The notes under the pieces: generated by a model
Seen by the model: only the letters and a program-made list of their open reading frames with translations
What the model was told of the DNA's origin: nothing
The model's database searches: none
Program-made: the position numbers and the translations under genes
Part shown: positions 31,322 to 44,362 of the stretch, piece after piece
How positions within the stretch are numbered: position 1 is the stretch's first letter
How the letters are laid out: the number at the start of each line of letters is the position of its first letter
Assembly: GCF_001577835.2 (NCBI RefSeq)
Contig: NC_029529.1
Coordinates: forward strand, 5,086,157-5,150,156
Length of the DNA stretch: 64,000 bases
From: Coturnix japonica
Taxonomy: Eukaryota > Chordata > Aves > Galliformes > Phasianidae
Direction of reading: 5' to 3'

Positions 31322-34300
31322 TGATCAGCGCCCCCGACGTGGTGGCCTTCACCAGGGAGGAGGAGCTGGGGGACGAGCTGTACCGGGAGCCGCCGCTGCC
31401 CGAGGAGTACTCCGTGCCGCTCTTCCCTTTCTCCGGCCACGGCTCCAACCCTTGGGCCAAGGTGTCCAGCTCCAAGTTCAGCCGGGATTTCATCCTCATC
31501 TCCGAGTTCTCGGAGCAGGTGGGGCCGCAGCCCCTGCTGACCATCCCCGATGACGCCAAGGTGCCGGGCAGTTTTGATCTCAATTATTTCTCCCTTCGGA
31601 TCATGTCGGTGGATTATCAGGCTTCTTTTGTGGGACACCCTCCCGGCTGTGCCTACCCCAAGCTGAACTTCGTGGAGGATTCCAAAGTGGTGCTGGGGGA
31701 CTCCAAGGAAGGAGCCTTTGCCTATGTGCACCACCTGACGCTGTATGACCTGGAAGCCAGGGGCTTTGTGAGGCCTTTCTGCATGGCCTACATTTCTGCT
31801 GACGAGCACAAAATCATGCAGCAGTTTCAGGAACTCTCTGCTGAGTTCTCCAAAGCCTCCGAATGCCTGAAGACGGGGAACAGGAAGGCGTTCGCTAGCG
31901 AGCTTGAGAAGAAACTGAAGGATCTCGACTACACCAGGACTGTGCTGCACAACGAAACTGAGATACAGAAGAAAGCCAATGACAAAGGGTATTATACAAC
32001 CCAAGCCATCGAAAAGGCCAATGAGTTGGCCAGCGTGGAAAAGTCTATTATTGAGCACCAAGACCTGCTGAAGCAGATTAGATCGTACCCCTACAGGAAG
32101 CTGAAGGAGTCTGACTTCCACCCCTATGAGCCTGAATGTACGCTGGATCAGTCTGGCGCAGGCAGTGGGCAGGACCTGGCTGCCTCAGACCCTGCTGAGC
32201 CAGGAGAAATGCACCTCTACTCCCGCCTGCCCTCCTACACTCCCAAACTCATCAAAGCAAAGCCTGCCAAATGCTTTGACAAGAAGCTGAAAACGCTGGA
32301 GGAGCTCTGTGATATTTATTTTTTCACCCAGACCCTCGATCAGTTGCATCACATTGAGAGGACTTTCAGAGGTGATGTGTGCTACCTCCTGACAAACCAG
32401 ATCAGTAGGGCACTTCTGAAGCAACAAAACGTAACTAACTTTCTATTTGAAGATGTATCTTTTCTGGATGAAAAAGCACCTGAAAACCAGTACAGAGGCT
32501 GCCAGGGACTCAGTCAAGATGCTGCTGAAGTAAAGTGTTCAGAAGAGTCCTCTGCTCCTAAGGTGGTTATCAGCATGGGGTCCTACAAGTCTAGTGTGGA
32601 GTGCGTCCCAATAAAGATGGAGCAGGACATGGGTGACCCTCAAGAACCTGTAATGACAGAATCCCTAACTTTTGAACACCAGGAGAACCTGGACTATCTC
32701 GATGCAGACCTCAAAGGGAGTATCAGTAGTGGTGAAAGCATTGAAGTTCTTGGAACAGAGAAATCTGCATCTGGGCTGATGAAATCGGAGAGCCAGGCCA
32801 GCCTGCCCATCAGCCCGAGCCCCCAGGTGGGCAGGAGCAAGGTAGGCAGCCGGAGGACTGTCAGTGAGGACAGCATTGAAGTCCTCAGTACCTGCCCCTC
32901 TGAGTCTCTTATCCCGGAAGACTTCAAAGCGAGCTACCCAAGTGCAATTAATGAGGAACCTTACGTGGATGATGAAGAGGGAGGCCTTCGTTTCAACCCC
33001 AGATTAAACCCAGGCAATGCTGACGAGCAGGAGGATGCCTCAAACCAGGAAAACTTGGCGCAGATTGATTCTGCTTGCTGTATTGGGAAGGAAAGTCCCA
33101 GCTTCCTTGAGCCTCTACCTGATCTGGGCCAGAAGCAGTGTGATGAGGATGGTGTGGTCAGGATTCCCCCTCAGCCTTACCGACAGGCTGAGCAGGGGCT
33201 GCGTAGCAGCTTTGTGGGCTCCCCACCCTGTGATAATGCTTCAGGGGGGCTCCTTCCCCACGAGCTCGATTCACGCTACCCCACAGCGGGCAGGGAGGTG
33301 AGCAGGACCAGCCTGGATGAGTGCTCAGACTCCACAAGCTACATCAGCAGCGCTGCCTCCACCTGCTCCGACCGAACACCATCTCCTGCTCACCCCGTGT
33401 GCCTCGCAAATGAGAGGCACAAAAAGAAGGCTGGGCAGAACGCGCTGCGGTTCATCAGGCAGTACCCCTTTGCCCACCCTGCAATATACTCTCTGCTCAG
33501 TGGAAGGACCCTGGTAGTGCTGGGGGAAGATGAAGCAATAGTCAAGAAGCTGGTGACTGCGCTCTCCATCTTTGTGCCGAACTGTGGTGCTTATGCCAAA
33601 CCTGTGAAACACTGGGTCACTTCCCCTCTGCATGTGGTGGATTTCCAGAAATGGAAGCTGATTGGGCTCCAAAGGTAAACTGGGGGGGCTCTCTGCTTCT
33701 TGGTGTCGAGGTATATGATAAAAAACTAAGTTTACTGAGTGGGGAATTTGATGTGCAGAGGCGTTCTCTTTATGTAATCACCTACACAGCTGCCACAGAT
33801 TTCTGCTTCTGGGATGTATTTGGAGGAGGGTGGTGTGTTTGTCTGCTTCTGTACATTCAGCCTCGCTTAAGAATTAATCTGAAACATCTGCTGGGCACTT
33901 ACTGCTAGGCTCATACTGTTGTTTAGCTAGGAGGTTTCCTGATGTTTTAGATCTTAAGTCTAGCAGAACAAGGGAACAGGTGCACGTCCCAGTGATTTCC
34001 TGGCTGGTCTGATAATGAAGCCCTCTTGAAGAGCCCCCTGTGCTTTGTTACCTTTCCTATCACCTCCTTCTAAAATTCTCAACGTTTCTGGCAGTCATTG
34101 CTGAAATACAGAAATCTGCTTTCCAAGCTGCTGTGTATTGCATCTCTGGTGGTTGAGCTGTGAGCTCACCCTGATTTTTGTGTTTGTGGGATAGGCTGCC
34201 TGGTCTGCCAGCAGCTCCTTCAAAACTCTGCTGTTGGTGAGATGTTTACAAGCCGTGACTGTTTGCTGGTTGATTAATGTTTGTGGTTAGATGCAGTTTG

Positions 34301-35714
34301 TATGATGAAAAGTCTCTTTTGCTTTAAAAAAAAAACAAAACAAAAAGCAAAACTGCTTGTAAGGTGCGTCAGTCATTTAGACTCTTCTCTGTGGAATGTT
34401 AATTAGTTGTTGAGTTTAACATGGATGCTCTCAGCAAACCATTTATATGAAGGCCACAAGAAGGAACTTGGAGGCTAAATTAATTATTACAGCACAGCTG
34501 TGAGGGTGCTGTACTCACAAAGCCACACTGCCTGGGCACAGGGGCAGCTCTTGCACCAGCATTTGGTGCTTCTGGTTTGGGGCTGGGAGCTGCTTCTCTC
34601 CAGAGCAATTTGAACCAGGCAGAACAGCAGAGCAGAAGGTAGGGTTTGCGTAGGCTTGTAATTTGCATTTAAATAGCATTAATTTAGGCTTGATGAATAA
34701 TTGCACATTGTAAACGTGCAGCAGATTTGCATCTGGATGAAGAATGCCAAGGCTCAGCCAGGGAATATTCTGGTCTAAGGATGGCTTCCTTTTTAAAGGA
34801 AGGTTTTGTTCCTCTTTGAGCTCCTTGGGGCAGCTCCTTCCCAAAACAGATAGAGAGGGGGAAGGTGGAGCTTGTGGCAAGGGGATTTCTGTTCCCTTCT
34901 TGTCACGTCCAGAAGGAAGCCAACAGCTGCTGCGAGATCTGCTTCTGTTACCGCAAATGTCGCTTCCCTCCCTCTCTGTCCTCATTTCTGTGTCTCTGGG
35001 GGAGGAAGCTGCCCACAGGGCTGTGTTGGTGAAGCAGCACACGCTCAGTGCAGATCAGTGTGTGGGGATCTGTGAGATCGAGGTTCCCTTGGGGTCTATC
35101 AGACTGGAGAGGCTGTTTGGCCATCCTCATCCATGCCAGCCTTAATTTACCCTCAATGTATCAAAAGCTGGAGGGAGTTCGGGTGTGATACAGGGGCCTG
35201 GGCAGTCTGCTTCATAGCTCTCTGGTTTCCTCCAGCTTAACCTCTCTGTTGCTCTTTCAGGACCGTGTCTCCAGCAGGAGTGAATGTGCTGCACGCCCTG
35301 AGCCGCTACAGCCGCTACGTCAGCATCCTGGATGCAGACAGTAAGACGCTCCGCTGCCCACTGTACAAAGGCACCTTGGTGGCCAGGCTGGCAGACCACC
35401 GCACACAGATCAAACGGGGCAGCACCTACTACATGCACGTCCAAAGCGTCCTCACCCAGCTGTGTTCAAAAGCCTTCCTCTACACCTTCTGCCACCATTT
35501 GCACCTTCCCATCAACGAAAGGGAACCGGAGGAATCCGTTGTGAACCGCAGGATGAACTTTCTGAAGCATCACCTGGGCCTTGCTAATGAAGATGTTAAA
35601 ATTGTACAGTATTTAGCTGAGCTGCTGAAGCTGCATTACATTCAGGAACCCGGCCAGGGGGTGAATCCTCTGCTCAGATTTGACTACGTTCCCAGCTTTT
35701 TGTACAAAATCTAG
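31321..35714 (+). CDS. SMCR8: SMCR8, C9orf72-SMCR8-WDR41 complex subunit
   Basis: DENN-family partner of C9orf72 and WDR41. The complex acts on small GTPases, autophagy, lysosomes and mTORC1 signalling (family knowledge). Two coding exons: 31321-33674 and 35261-35714; 2808 nt, 935 aa, against 937 in human. The N-terminus MISAPDVVAFTREEE and the segment EEYSVPLFPF match the human protein. The longin/uDENN part covers roughly the first 300 residues (FSRDFILISEFSEQVGPQPL). A low-conservation acidic/Ser-rich linker follows (ISSGESIEVLGTEK). The C-terminal DENN part includes RFIRQYPFAHPAIYSLLSG and ends FDYVPSFLYKI. The frame is open upstream of the ATG but only from a GTG; the ATG at 31321 is the conserved start. 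Confidence 0.97.
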
Positions 35715-38700
35715 CAGCACGTAGGCTGTCAGCCTGCATACTTGGATTCTGATAGAGATCATCCATGCTTGGCATTGATGCTGTCCGCAGTAGCTGTCAT
35801 ACATCAGGAAGGGGCAAAGAAGACATTGTATTTGCAAGCATTTCTGCTTCATAGAAATCAGTGTCTGAGGGACTGAATTTCAGTGTGGTTCCCTGTTGCT
35901 GAGAATGTAGATGTTCCATCACGTAAAACACTGGGCACTCTGTTTTTAAATGTTAGAAGGGACACTATTAATGCTTAAAATATATCATGGTAGCATCCCA
36001 GGGGGATTATGGCATGGAGGGAGAGATGAGCAGTGCTTAGTGGTGTGCAGCTCCCAAAACATGCAGGACTCTGCACTTCTGCCAGAGCCCTGAGTGTTGT
36101 TGCTCCTTTCCATGGAGCCAGAGCAGAGACCAGGAGGGAAATATAAAGGCTATATGAAGTTTTTAACTCAATGGTGTCTCGTGTGAGCATGGGATGTAAG
36201 CAGTGGACACAGTGTGTGTTTACCTATGTGAAGCAGCAGCCAATGGTGTTCTTTCCCATGGTTTCTCAGCTTTGTTAAAACCTGAAATGGAGTTGAACAC
36301 TTAAAGTAGGCTGGCACCAAGGCTCTGCTGCTGTGAATGTAGAGCACTGTGCCTTGTTAATTTGTCACGTCCTGTTTGCTGGGAGAGCTCTGAGAAGGGT
36401 GGGAGGGAGACCAGGAATCCTAAAAGCTTGTGAAGCTGGGAGTGACCTGCTAAGGAGAGATGGGGTCTGAACTGAATGGGCTCTAAGGTGCTTTTTGTGT
36501 TGGAGAGACAAACAGTGCAATGCAGCTGAAGTTACGCTGTGAGACAACAAGCTTCTGCAGCAGGCTGCCCAGTTAGTGAGGTACTGCTGCTCAGGAGAGG
36601 GCTAGGAGGAATTGAATGGACTCCATGTTGTATCTATATAGTTTCTATTTTTGTTGGTTTTGGGGAATTGACTTTTGTGCTTGGTGGCAAAGCCAGGTCA
36701 GCGTCACCGCATGCTGGTGTGCCAATTCAGTTTATGTTATTGCTAAGCCTTTGCCATGTCTCGACTACCTCTCATGTTGTGCTCTGGGTGGTTCAGGACA
36801 GGGCAGAGCTGCAGATATCCAAGCCCAGACACAAGCACTTTCCTTTTGAAGCTTCCACGCTGCTGTCAGTGCCAGAAGGGCAGTGCCACCATCACAGCGA
36901 TGCTGCTGGAAGATTGTTCCCTTTGGTGCTGGGAGCTTTGTGCCAGACACAGCGCTTCCCTCTGGAGTCTGGCAGGAGGTGCAACTCGTTGGCTGCAGCC
37001 TGCTCTGTTCTGTGCTGTGTGGCAGCAGCAGCTCCTGTGGTACTTCTGAGCAAGAGGAAGAAGCCTCGCTAGGAAAGGTAGCCTGGTTTTATTTCTTTTT
37101 AGCACTTTTCTGACGATGGGATGAGAACAGCTAAGATTGTACAAGATTAGTTGAAGTTCTGTGTTTAACTTTTATTTGCTTGTTTTTAAAACCTCTGTTT
37201 ACCATGGTCATGTAAGTCAGAGCTGGAATGGAATGTGACCCTTCCATGCCTGGGGAAGTTTTTGTGTGGATGGAGGCTGGGGTTTGTCAGCATGAGCCTG
37301 GACCCTCTTGAAACACACTGTTGCTCATAATCCTGTGCCCCAAGGGCAGGGAGCCTCCGTGGGTAGGCTTCATCCAGCCACCAGCATTGCCACTTCAATA
37401 CCAACCTCCTGCTGCCCTGCCTGCAGAGGGCTCTTGGAGCAGTACAGGAGATGTTAACCAACAAGGCAAAGAGTCTGTTTCAAGTAGCAGCATCGCTTGT
37501 GGTGGCTTACAGTGGGGCAGCTGGGATGTTTGAGCTCATGACACTCTCCAGAGCAGTTTCAAGGCCAGGGGTTGCTTGTGCTGGTCTCTTTGGTGTGCAG
37601 TGGGGAAGCAGTATGGCTTCATGTTTGCTGAAAGGGAACGGTGTGCCTGTGCGTGGGGCTGCACACCCTCATAGCATGTTCAAAGACCTTTTCCTTCTCT
37701 GATACTATCTGTGTCCTCCTGTACGCTGTTGTAACTGGGTCTGCTGGTGAAAGACTTCCACGTCCATAGAAAACATACTTTCTGAAGTGACTCAAGGTGT
37801 CTCCTTGTCGATCTATGTGCATCTGGACGACTTCCAGGTGAGACTCCCTGGGATGAGGAAGGCACCAGGCAGTTTGAAGCTCCCTGCGCCCTGCCTGACT
37901 CACAGCTCTGAAAAGCTTTCGTCACAGTGGCTCATGTTTTGCGCTGGGGAACCACCTGCAGTGTTTGGGTCTGAGGAGGGAGGGAGGAACTCTTTGCCTG
38001 CTGACTCACGTGTCTCTTCCTGCAGGCTGAAAGCTCAGAGCAGCAGAGCAGGATTGGTGATCAGCTCCGGCTGATTTCATAATCATCATGGTCCTTATCT
38101 GGAAGCTGCCCTCATAGACTGTCAGATAAGTCATTTCTCCTCTACCAAACCTAAAGTACCGATATTCAAGGCTGTGTTGAGCAATACTTGCACTTCCACC
38201 AGTCTGACCTGCTTTTATCTCTCCACCACAAAGCACTTCTGAATTTTGGAGGATGCCCTGGGGGCTTCAGTGGGGCTGTCACCTGTGTTATCTGCACCTG
38301 GGCCGTTGGGAGGGAGCTGTATGGAAACATGCCTGGGAGCATTTGTCATAAGGACCATTTTGGATGGCCCTGAGCTCACCTTCCTGCTCAGGGCAGTGAG
38401 TTGTGCCAGGCTCCAGGCAGCACCTAACTGACATTGCAGTTGAGGGCAGTTGGATGCAGCTGGTGGTTCAGGAGCTGAATTCCTCTTTGCTCAGTTATTT
38501 CTCTGTTTTTCTGATCTGACTGCACAGTAAAGATCCCTATATTGGCACTTTAAGACGTTTTCCTCATCTTCACTGTGTTACCTCACTAGTTTCCAATACT
38601 GGCAGACTTGCAACAAGTTAAGATCTTACTAACAGCTCCTGTGAAGAATCCTAGCATGTGTGTTATCAGACTCGTACTGTACCGCAGTCCTCCAGCACAA

Positions 38701-40096
38701 GCAGGGCTGATTCCCCACAGCCACTGCATGATGCTGCCCAGCCTTCCTGCATCTGCCCTCCGTACCAGCGCCAGCAGTGCTGCGCACAGTCCTGATCTGC
38801 TCCTGCAAGTGCTGCTGCCCGCCCTGCACTCCTGCATGCTGACTGCAGCTCCATCCTCTGCCGGCTGCTGTGGGATGAAGGCTTTTAAGGCCAGTTGGAG
38901 AATTCATCATCAGGGGAAAAGCCTCCCATGGCCACCTGGCTGGGGGAGCAGGGCTCGGTGTTTGTGCTCCTCTTGTTCCTTGCACTGGGAGACATCCGCT
39001 CGCTTGTGCTCTGAGCTGCGCTGCCAGCCCCTTTGGGATCCCACCATGAGGACGGTGAGCCATAGGAGTAGGCGATACCAACCCTACGCAGGTCGCATTT
39101 CTCAGAGGATAGCGCTTGGATTTTCTTTCATCCAGTAGCAATCACTTCTAAGCAGCTCCAAAGCTGTCTTGCCTTGACTAGGGAAGCACTGCCTATACTC
39201 TAGCAATATTAACCATTTTGTAAGGGCTGGGAGAAGCACTTGAGGAGTGAGATCTGATGTCTCCCCACCCCAGGCCCATTCTGTGGTTTTCATTCAGCAC
39301 TGGAATGAATGCAGGCAGCCCCGAGCCCGCAGTCTCAAGGCAGGTGACTGCACACACTGCTGGTTTGGCATCCTAGAGCGCTGGGCAGGACCCACTGCAG
39401 GGCACGGGGCTTATAGCAGCACCTCTAAGTGTGCTGGGCAATTGGGTGAGCTGTGTGGGCTGACGGAGGGTGCCAGCTCTGCGCTGTGCCCCAAAAGCAC
39501 AACATTAGACTGTGCAGGGCTGTACCCTGCTATTTGAGGGAGCCTCACCACTTGCTTCCGGAGCTGGGGAGGGCACAGAGCTGTGGCTCAATGTTCATGA
39601 GATGTATTTTAACTGGAAGGCAGAAACACAGGGTACCCAGCCCTGCTGCTCACCCCGGTGCAGGGCGAGCACAGATGGGGATGGGGCTGGGGTAGGAGCT
39701 GCCTCTGAGGGCTGCGAGGAGGCTGTGATGAATTCTCATCTTATTTTAAAGCACTGTATCCTATTACTGCATGTCGAGTTACGTGTGTGTGCCTGTGTGT
39801 ACTGAATGCTTGTGTCAGTAGTTAGAGCGAGTGTGACGGGAGAAGCCCAAGAAGCATGTCTCAGTGTCGTGCTGTGTTACTGCACAAGAACTTAACATAT
39901 GTTAACACCAAATGACTAGTCTGAGAAATGTACTTAAAAAAAAACAAAAACAAAACAAAAAAAAAGAATTATTTATTTGGGTTCAGATATTTTTGAAATA
40001 CAAAAATTGGTTGTATTTTTTAAAGCTTATAATTCTTGTCATACATTGTGGTTAAATTCTTAATTTTACTGTGCTTATTAAAAAATGGTTCTACCT
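35715..40096 (+). other. SMCR8: SMCR8 long 3'UTR
   Basis: About 4.4 kb without a conserved coding frame. Neither AATAAA nor a better plus-strand signal was seen before ATTAAA at 40077-40082. A GT-rich stretch (GGTGTGTGCT, about 40101-40110) follows, as expected of a downstream element. Human SMCR8 also has a long 3'UTR. The distal part holds an A-rich tract at about 39933-39965. Confidence 0.6.
39972..39977 (-). terminator. SHMT1: Probable SHMT1 poly(A) signal (AATAAA on minus strand)
   Basis: TTTATT on the plus strand reads AATAAA for SHMT1. On the minus strand it is followed by a T/GT-rich tract (complement of about 39933-39965), a good downstream element. I saw no other AATAAA or ATTAAA on the minus strand between it and the SHMT1 stop at 40694. 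Confidence 0.55.
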
Positions 40097-40693
40097 AATA
40101 AGGTGTGTGCTCAGAGGTCTGAGAAACCCCTGCAGATGTTGGTTTGTGTTGTGGTGAAGCTGGGCTCGTGGCCCCAGCAGGGCTGTTCTCTGGGTATGGG
40201 ATGAGGTTTGGCCCTGGCAAAATGTGTGGAGATCCAAAAGGAGAGCTGGTGTGTGTGTGTAGGAAGGCGAGCCTTGGAGGCTGAAGCCAGGAAGACTTTT
40301 GTAAGGCTGTGAAGTTCCTGGGCATGGGACCCTGAGTTCTGGCTCCTGGGTGTCCCTCCTGCCTGTGAAGGCAGACAGTTCTGTGTAATCTCATCTACTG
40401 CTCCCATAGCAGATCGATCCCAAACCTTGTCTTGAGGCCAGGGATTTCCTTCTGCTTAGGCCCATTTGTAAAATCTATTGGTGAAAGGTTTGGTCTGAGC
40501 TCAGAGGGGCTCCAGTGTCAGAAACAGGAAGGGAGAGGTGAGGGAGAGCCAGATGAGGAGCTGCTGCATGGGGTCAGCACCAGTAGGAAGATGCAGGGAG
40601 AAGGCACCAGGGCAATGGGCTCATTCCAGTGGTATGAGTGTGCCATGGTCCCTGGTACTTCCTTGGCTCTGAGAGTGGGCACAGTGCCTCCCA

Positions 40694-43600
40694 TTACAGG
40701 ACTGGCAGTCCGGGGAGTGGGAAGGTTGCTGCGAATGCCTCCACCTCTTCCTTCAGTGCCTTTAGCTCTCCCCGGTATTTTTCCTCCTCTAGTTTCTCCT
40801 TGAATTCCTTCAGTGTTGCCTTAGGGCTCATGTCCTTCTGCACACGCAGCGTCAGCTCAATGCCTGCCAGGGTGGGAGATGTGTGGCTCAGCCCCATCAA
40901 CAGGCAGGTGCCACGTCCAGCAGCTCTCTCAGCACTGCCATGGCTGCCATGGTTGGGGCTGCTCCCCACGACGCTTGGGAGAGGAGGAGCTGGGCTGACA
41001 AGGACTCACTGCCCTGTGCCACCACCACCTGCTTGAGGAAATGGGACCCTCACCTTTGTGGATGTACTGAGCCACCTTGCGGAAATCGTCCTGTCGAAAG
41101 CCCCGGGAGGTGAGAGCTGGTGTCCCGAAACGCAGACCACTGGGACGAAGGGCACTGACATCACCTGCAACAGAACAAGCCCTGTGTGACCTCACTGCAT
41201 GGAAACATAGCCTGGACCCCAGGGGCTGGGAGTTCTGTGAGCTCTTCATGGCCCTGGGGGAGCACAGGGCACAAGAGACATCCAGGCAGATGGAGCAAGA
41301 TATGGAGCCTGTGGGATGCCTACCAGGGCATGTGTTCTTGTTGCAGGCGATGGAGCAGAGTTCCAGCACCCGCTCGGCCCGGCCTCCATCAGTGCCTCTG
41401 CTGCGCAGGTCCAGGAGGATGAGGTGGTTGTCAGAGCCCCCTGCAGAGAGAGGGGAGTTGAGGTGAACACTTGAAACATCAGCAAAAGAAAAAAACTAGA
41501 AGGCTCAAGACTGTTGCCCCAGTGGTTGGCTCAGACCTGGGACACGAAGCCGGCCCCAACGCGGGCAGCTGAGGCTGCTCCTTACCTGTGACAATATCAT
41601 AGCCCAGCTCCATCAGTGCTGCTGCCAGTGTCTTGCAGTTGGCCACCACCTGCTGCTGGTAAGCCTTGAACTCGGGAGTCATGGCCTGCTGCAGGGCCAC
41701 AGCGATCCCTGGGGATGAAGCACAGCAGTGAGCTTTTGAGGACCAACAAAAGTTATCTTGAAAGCTAAGGAACCTCATGGACAGTCCCTTCCCCTAATCA
41801 TGCATAGGAACAGCCTGATTTCTCCCTCAGCTGCATCAAATTGGCTGCTCTTTGCTGCTGTACCTCTCAGCTGGAGCACTCTGCCCTGATACTGGGGCTC
41901 AGAGCTGAGCCAGGATGTCTTTGTACCCTCCTCACCATCCCAGCCCAGTGCAGGTGTATACCTGCGATGGCATGGTTGTGTGGCCCTCCCTGCAGCCCAG
42001 GAAAGACCGCTTGGTTGATGAGGCTCTCCAGGTTGTAGAGTGTTTCCTTCCCTGTCTTGGGGTCTGTGCTGCGGGTGCCTGTGGGAGGAGAGAGCAGGGT
42101 AACATATAAGGCAGCTCAGGAAGGGAATTATGCTTGTTCTTCAAATCTGAGCCTTTGGGATGTCCCCAGTCTTTCTGCCCTTCCTATTTCCCAGCAGGAG
42201 CAGGAAGGAGCTTTAACCTGCAGCTCCCCTGGCCTGGATGGAGTGCTTCCATGGCTCAGATCAGGCACCTTTGCGATAGAAGATCATGCCGGCCCTGCAG
42301 CCCCTCAAGGTCTTGTGGGTGGTGGTGGAGACGACGTCGCAGTGTTCAAATGGTGAGGGCACAACACCAGCAGCCACCAGCCCGCTGATATGGGCCATGT
42401 CGGCCATCAGGTAGGCGCTGTTGGCGTCGGCAATCTGTCGCATGCGGGCATAGTCCAAGTTGCGTGAGTAGCAACTGACACCTGCAATAGGACAAGAGGG
42501 AATGGCCTCAAGTTGTGCCAGAGAGGTTCTGTTTGGATATCAGGAACATTTTCTTCTCTGAAGGAGTGGGCAGGCACTGACACTGCTGCCCATGGAGGTG
42601 GTGGACTTGACAACAGAGGTCTTTTCTATCCTTAATGATTGTGTGATCCTTGTGGGTCCATTCCAGCTTGGGTTGTTCAGTGATTCTGTTCTATAATTCT
42701 GCAGCATCCCACTGCAATTGCCCACTGGTTTCAGGATGCCATCCCAACTGGTGTGTAAGCGTCGTTCCTTACCTGCTATAATCAGCTTGGGGTGGAACAG
42801 ACGGGCATTCTCCTCAAGTTGGTCATAGTCAATGTAACCAGTCTTGGGATTCACCTGGGAGAGGAAGAGGAAGGTTCAGTCACCTTGGCAGGGGTGAAGA
42901 TCAGTTGCTGTCAAGAGGTTCTTTCACTTATGAAGGCCTGGCTCTCACTGGAGCAGCTTTCCATACCTTGTAGGGCATGGACTCAAAGAATACAGAGGTT
43001 GCAGAGATCTTCTTCTTGTCCGTCATGAACCCATGGGTCAGATGGCCCCCGTCAGGCAGGTCCAGCCCCATGATTCTGCCGTGGGGCTCCACCAGGGCCG
43101 TGTACACCGCAAAGTTAGCGGGTGACCCTGTGGCAGGAGCACACGAGGCAGTTCAGAGGTGCTGGGGCATGCAGAGGCCAGCACAGCCTGTGCTGCCTCC
43201 CCTGGGGATGCCGTTACCTGAGTAGGGCTGGACGTTGACACCCCACTTCTGGGGGTCAAGCCGGAATGCCTGCAGGGCTCGCTTCTGGCACAGCCGTTCC
43301 AGCTCATCTACAAACTCTGTCCCGCCATAGTACCTGCAGGTAAAGGATGGGGAAGGAGTTACATTGAGGTTGGTGTCTGCTGAGAACAAAACCTCAAGGT
43401 TAAAACTAATCTCTTCATTTAGCAATGTGTACCCAAGGCAGTGCCAGCTGTGAGACCAGGATGCTGCTGTTTGCAAGCAGCAGACATGACCCTGCTACAA
43501 TTACCTGGTGCACGGCCAAGGACAGAAGCTGAGAGGGTCAGATCCTGTCCTGCAGGAGCTTGGTTGCCAGCACCAGGACATGGCTTCCTTCCCAGAGATG

Positions 43601-44362
43601 AGGTCTTGAGGTGAACATGACAATGCAGATGGTCCCTGCCCCCTCCCTACAAGAGTGTGTGTGTCTCAGGCTCTCCCCAGCCCCGTACCTCTGTCCAGGG
43701 TAGCCCTCAGAGTATTTATTGTTCAAGCAGGATCCCAGCGCCTCCAGGACTGCGCAGCTCGCAAAGTTCTCTGATGCAATCAGCTCCAGCCCCAGCCTCT
43801 GCCGCTGCTTCTCCTTCTTGATGATGTTGTACACCTTGAGGAGGGAGAGATAGCTTCACTTGTGCCAGCTCTTCACAGAGGTGTGGGTGCTGCATGGCAT
43901 GGGATGCACTCTCAGAGGAGTCAGGATGGCAGAGAGCAGTCTGAAAGCCACTGGAGAAGGGAGGTGAGGCCCCTTCTTGGTACAGCTAATCACACGTCCT
44001 GCCACATCCTGAGTTTCTGTGGTAGATACCACAAAGCCATCAGGTAATTCAGCTCTTGCTTGGGCTGAACTGTGGCTGCAGAGTTCTGGGCCTGGTGCAG
44101 GTGTCAGAGCTCCAGGCAAAGAGTTATGAGCAACGGCTGAGAAATTACAGCCACAGCATGTGCATGTTGGTTGCAAGGCCCAGGGCTGGCTGAATCCCAG
44201 CAGCTTTAGCCTTGCTCTGTGCTCCTGGTTCAAGGAGGTTGGTGTCCCAACAGCTCTCACCTCAGGGTCATTCCTGTCGAGTGGCTCCAGCAGCATCTTA
44301 TTGTGGGAGGCCCAGAGCTCTGCGCTGGGGAGGCTCCCAGCACCCTGTGCCATGTTCGCCAT
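40694..44362 (-). CDS. SHMT1: SHMT1, cytosolic serine hydroxymethyltransferase
   Basis: PLP enzyme converting serine and tetrahydrofolate to glycine and 5,10-methylene-THF in the cytosol and nucleus. Coding exons in transcript order: 44362-44261, 43834-43689, 43333-43218, 43127-42967, 42854-42773, 42481-42269, 42078-41962, 41708-41586, 41440-41324, 41164-41054, 40863-40694. The sum is 1458 nt, 485 aa, against 483 in human. The PLP lysine is Lys259 in [10 protein letters not shown]. Other family landmarks are [43 protein letters not shown] and the C-terminal FPLPGLPVL. The start [10 protein letters not shown] lacks a mitochondrial presequence, so this is SHMT1 and not SHMT2. A second in-frame ATG is three codons downstream. 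A CR1 copy sits directly beside the acceptor of the 42481 exon. Confidence 0.97.
42490..42705 (+). mobile_element. CR1 LINE 3'-end fragment in an SHMT1 intron
   Basis: The sequence follows the 3' untranslated tail of avian CR1: GACAAGAGGGAATGGCCTCA near 42490, then AGAGGTTCTGTTTGGATATC, a TTTTCTTCTCTGAAGGAGTG stretch, GGAGGTGGTGGA, and a degraded ATTCT-rich end near 42679-42705. It is antisense to SHMT1 and fills most of the 291-nt intron 42482-42772. It is a 5'-truncated, old copy. Confidence 0.8.

Noticed and set aside
31135-32121. Minus-strand open frame of 328 codons opposite SMCR8
   Set aside because: It is the antisense shadow of SMCR8 exon 1, which is strongly conserved as protein on the plus strand.
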